From positions 1,116,001 through 1,180,000 of the forward strand of contig NZ_CP133265.1 in NCBI RefSeq assembly GCF_030915505.1: a stretch of DNA of 64,000 bases, in the 5' to 3' direction. Shown here in pieces: positions 63,224 through 64,000 of this stretch. Numbering within the stretch: the stretch's first letter is position 1; every line of letters starts with the position of its first letter. The position numbers were made by a program, and so were the translations under genes. Source of the DNA: Neobacillus sp. OS1-2 (lineage in GTDB: Bacteria > Bacillota > Bacilli > Bacillales > Cytobacillaceae). The notes under the pieces are model-generated. The model was not told where the DNA came from. It was given only the letters and a program-made list of their open reading frames with translations, and searched no databases.

Positions 63224-64000
63224 ATGAATTTATGCAACCTTTTACGTGTTTTAATTCCTATCTTTATTATTATAGCATTATTTCCTATTAGGGTAGCGGA
63301 AGCATCCAGTACTACAGATGTCGTTCCAATTAATTGGAATTTATTTGATAAAGGAAATCCTGATGATGAAAACGCACAACGTATAGAGAAAATCTTATTA
63401 AATACGAATAAGTATGGGTTAACGACATGGTGGGATTCATATAAAAATTTTGATTTACAAAAAAATCCTTATTTAAGTTTTGGCGGGAAATTAGAGAATG
63501 AAATTCGTCATCCTGCAGCAATGTCACTTGGACTAGCCACTTCATTTGCATTTAATATTTATAACCCTTCCAGTACTAATGTCTCTGAAGAAGAAGCAAA
63601 AGAGAAAACATTAAAACTAATTTCTTCTTTGGCCTACAGACATAAGGCAAATATAGCTGGGGGGTGGGGTGATCAATGGCAGTCCGCACATTGGGCATAT
63701 TTTACCGGTTTTGCAGGGTGGTTAATGTGGGATGAGCTATCTGCTGTTAATCGTGAATATGTTCAAAAAATGGTTGAATACGAGGCAAATCGTTTTAATG
63801 ATTATTTTGTTCCTTATATGAAGACAACAGATGGAGATATACTGTACCCAGGGGATACAAAAGCTGAGGAAAACGCTTGGAATGCCCAACTTTTACAACT
63901 TGCTACAGCCATGATGCCAAACCATCCAAACAGAGATAGTTGGATGGAGAAAAATATAGATTTGATGATTTCATCGGCTGCAATACCATCTGATACGAAT
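63224..64000 (+). CDS. Secreted tryptophan-rich protein, truncated by the window edge
   Basis: At least 259 codons, open to the end of the window. A signal peptide (about 1-27; cleavage near VAEAS) is followed by a tryptophan-rich, mainly helical sequence with GWGDQWQSAHWAYF and WMLWDEL-like segments, resembling alpha/alpha-barrel polysaccharide lyases or hydrolases, but no catalytic motif can be named. AAGGAG lies 14 bases before the ATG, a longer gap than usual. The context suggests modification or turnover of the surface polysaccharide. Confidence 0.7.
   Translation, partial: MNLCNLLRVLIPIFIIIALFPIRVAEASSTTDVVPINWNLFDKGNPDDENAQRIEKILLNTNKYGLTTWWDSYKNFDLQKNPYLSFGGKLENEIRHPAAMSLGLATSFAFNIYNPSSTNVSEEEAKEKTLKLISSLAYRHKANIAGGWGDQWQSAHWAYFTGFAGWLMWDELSAVNREYVQKMVEYEANRFNDYFVPYMKTTDGDILYPGDTKAEENAWNAQLLQLATAMMPNHPNRDSWMEKNIDLMISSAAIPSDTN

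Noticed and set aside
1..64000. CRISPR arrays, tRNA, rRNA, riboswitches, prophage integrase or attachment sites
   Set aside because: Scanned for by eye; no direct-repeat/spacer pattern, no cloverleaf-like T-loop (GTTCRAATC) with acceptor stem, and no integrase were seen. Small or divergent cases could be missed.

Overview
The window looks like the chromosome of an endospore-former-type Bacillaceae member (Bacillus or Neobacillus-like). The reasons are gene order (minJ, ctpB, ftsX, ftsE, cccB, yitT-family, prfB, then hpf, comFC, comFA, degV, degU, degS, yvyE, tagO, as in the Bacillus subtilis secA/degSU region), Gram-positive ribosome binding sites (AGGAGG-type), a low-to-moderate GC content and lipoprotein or sortase-free secreted proteins. 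No tRNA, rRNA or CRISPR array was seen. Species assignment is inference.

Layout. 0-5 kb: a minus-strand operon nosD-nosL-nosY-nosF followed by a NarL/LiaRS-type histidine kinase and response regulator. No nosZ is present in the window. 5-10 kb: CtaG-like assembly protein, a PF06541-type membrane protein, a TetR-regulated ABC exporter, and an FMN reductase. 10-21.4 kb: cell-division and envelope block (MinJ, CtpB, an EnvC/CwlO-like M23 hydrolase, FtsX, FtsE), interrupted by a complete-looking class C group II intron inserted right behind the transcription terminator of the cytochrome c551 gene cccB, then a YitT-family protein and prfB with its classical +1 programmed frameshift.

21.7-32.2 kb is the most unusual part: a SEC-C/TPR protein and then six genes for a multiheme c-type cytochrome system. 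It comprises two paralogous membrane-anchored NapC/NirT-like cytochromes (10 and 12 CXXCH motifs), a TPR protein, an NHL beta-propeller protein and two secreted multiheme cytochromes (6 and 8 CXXCH; the latter fused to an Ig-like N-terminal half), 36 haem motifs in all. Layout suggests a quinol-to-exterior electron conduit in a Gram-positive cell. secA follows in the opposite orientation to its usual partners, suggesting that the whole 21.5-35.5 kb block is inverted relative to the B. subtilis arrangement.

35.5-43 kb: hpf, comFC, comFA (split by a -1 frameshift in a run of seven A), degV, degU, degS and yvyE. The late flagellar cluster that lies between hpf and comF in B. subtilis is absent here. 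43-64 kb: a surface-polysaccharide locus with two TagO paralogues flanking an acyltransferase, a flippase, a LicD-like protein, the complete dTDP-rhamnose pathway (rfbABCD), several glycosyltransferases including an Alg13/Alg14-like pair, two paralogous Wzy/O-antigen-ligase-like proteins, an LCP transferase, UDP-glucose dehydrogenase and, running off the edge, a secreted tryptophan-rich protein.

A 13-base near-palindrome (GGTGTCAGGCACC) occurs exactly four times, twice inside coding genes, and looks like a small dispersed repeat.
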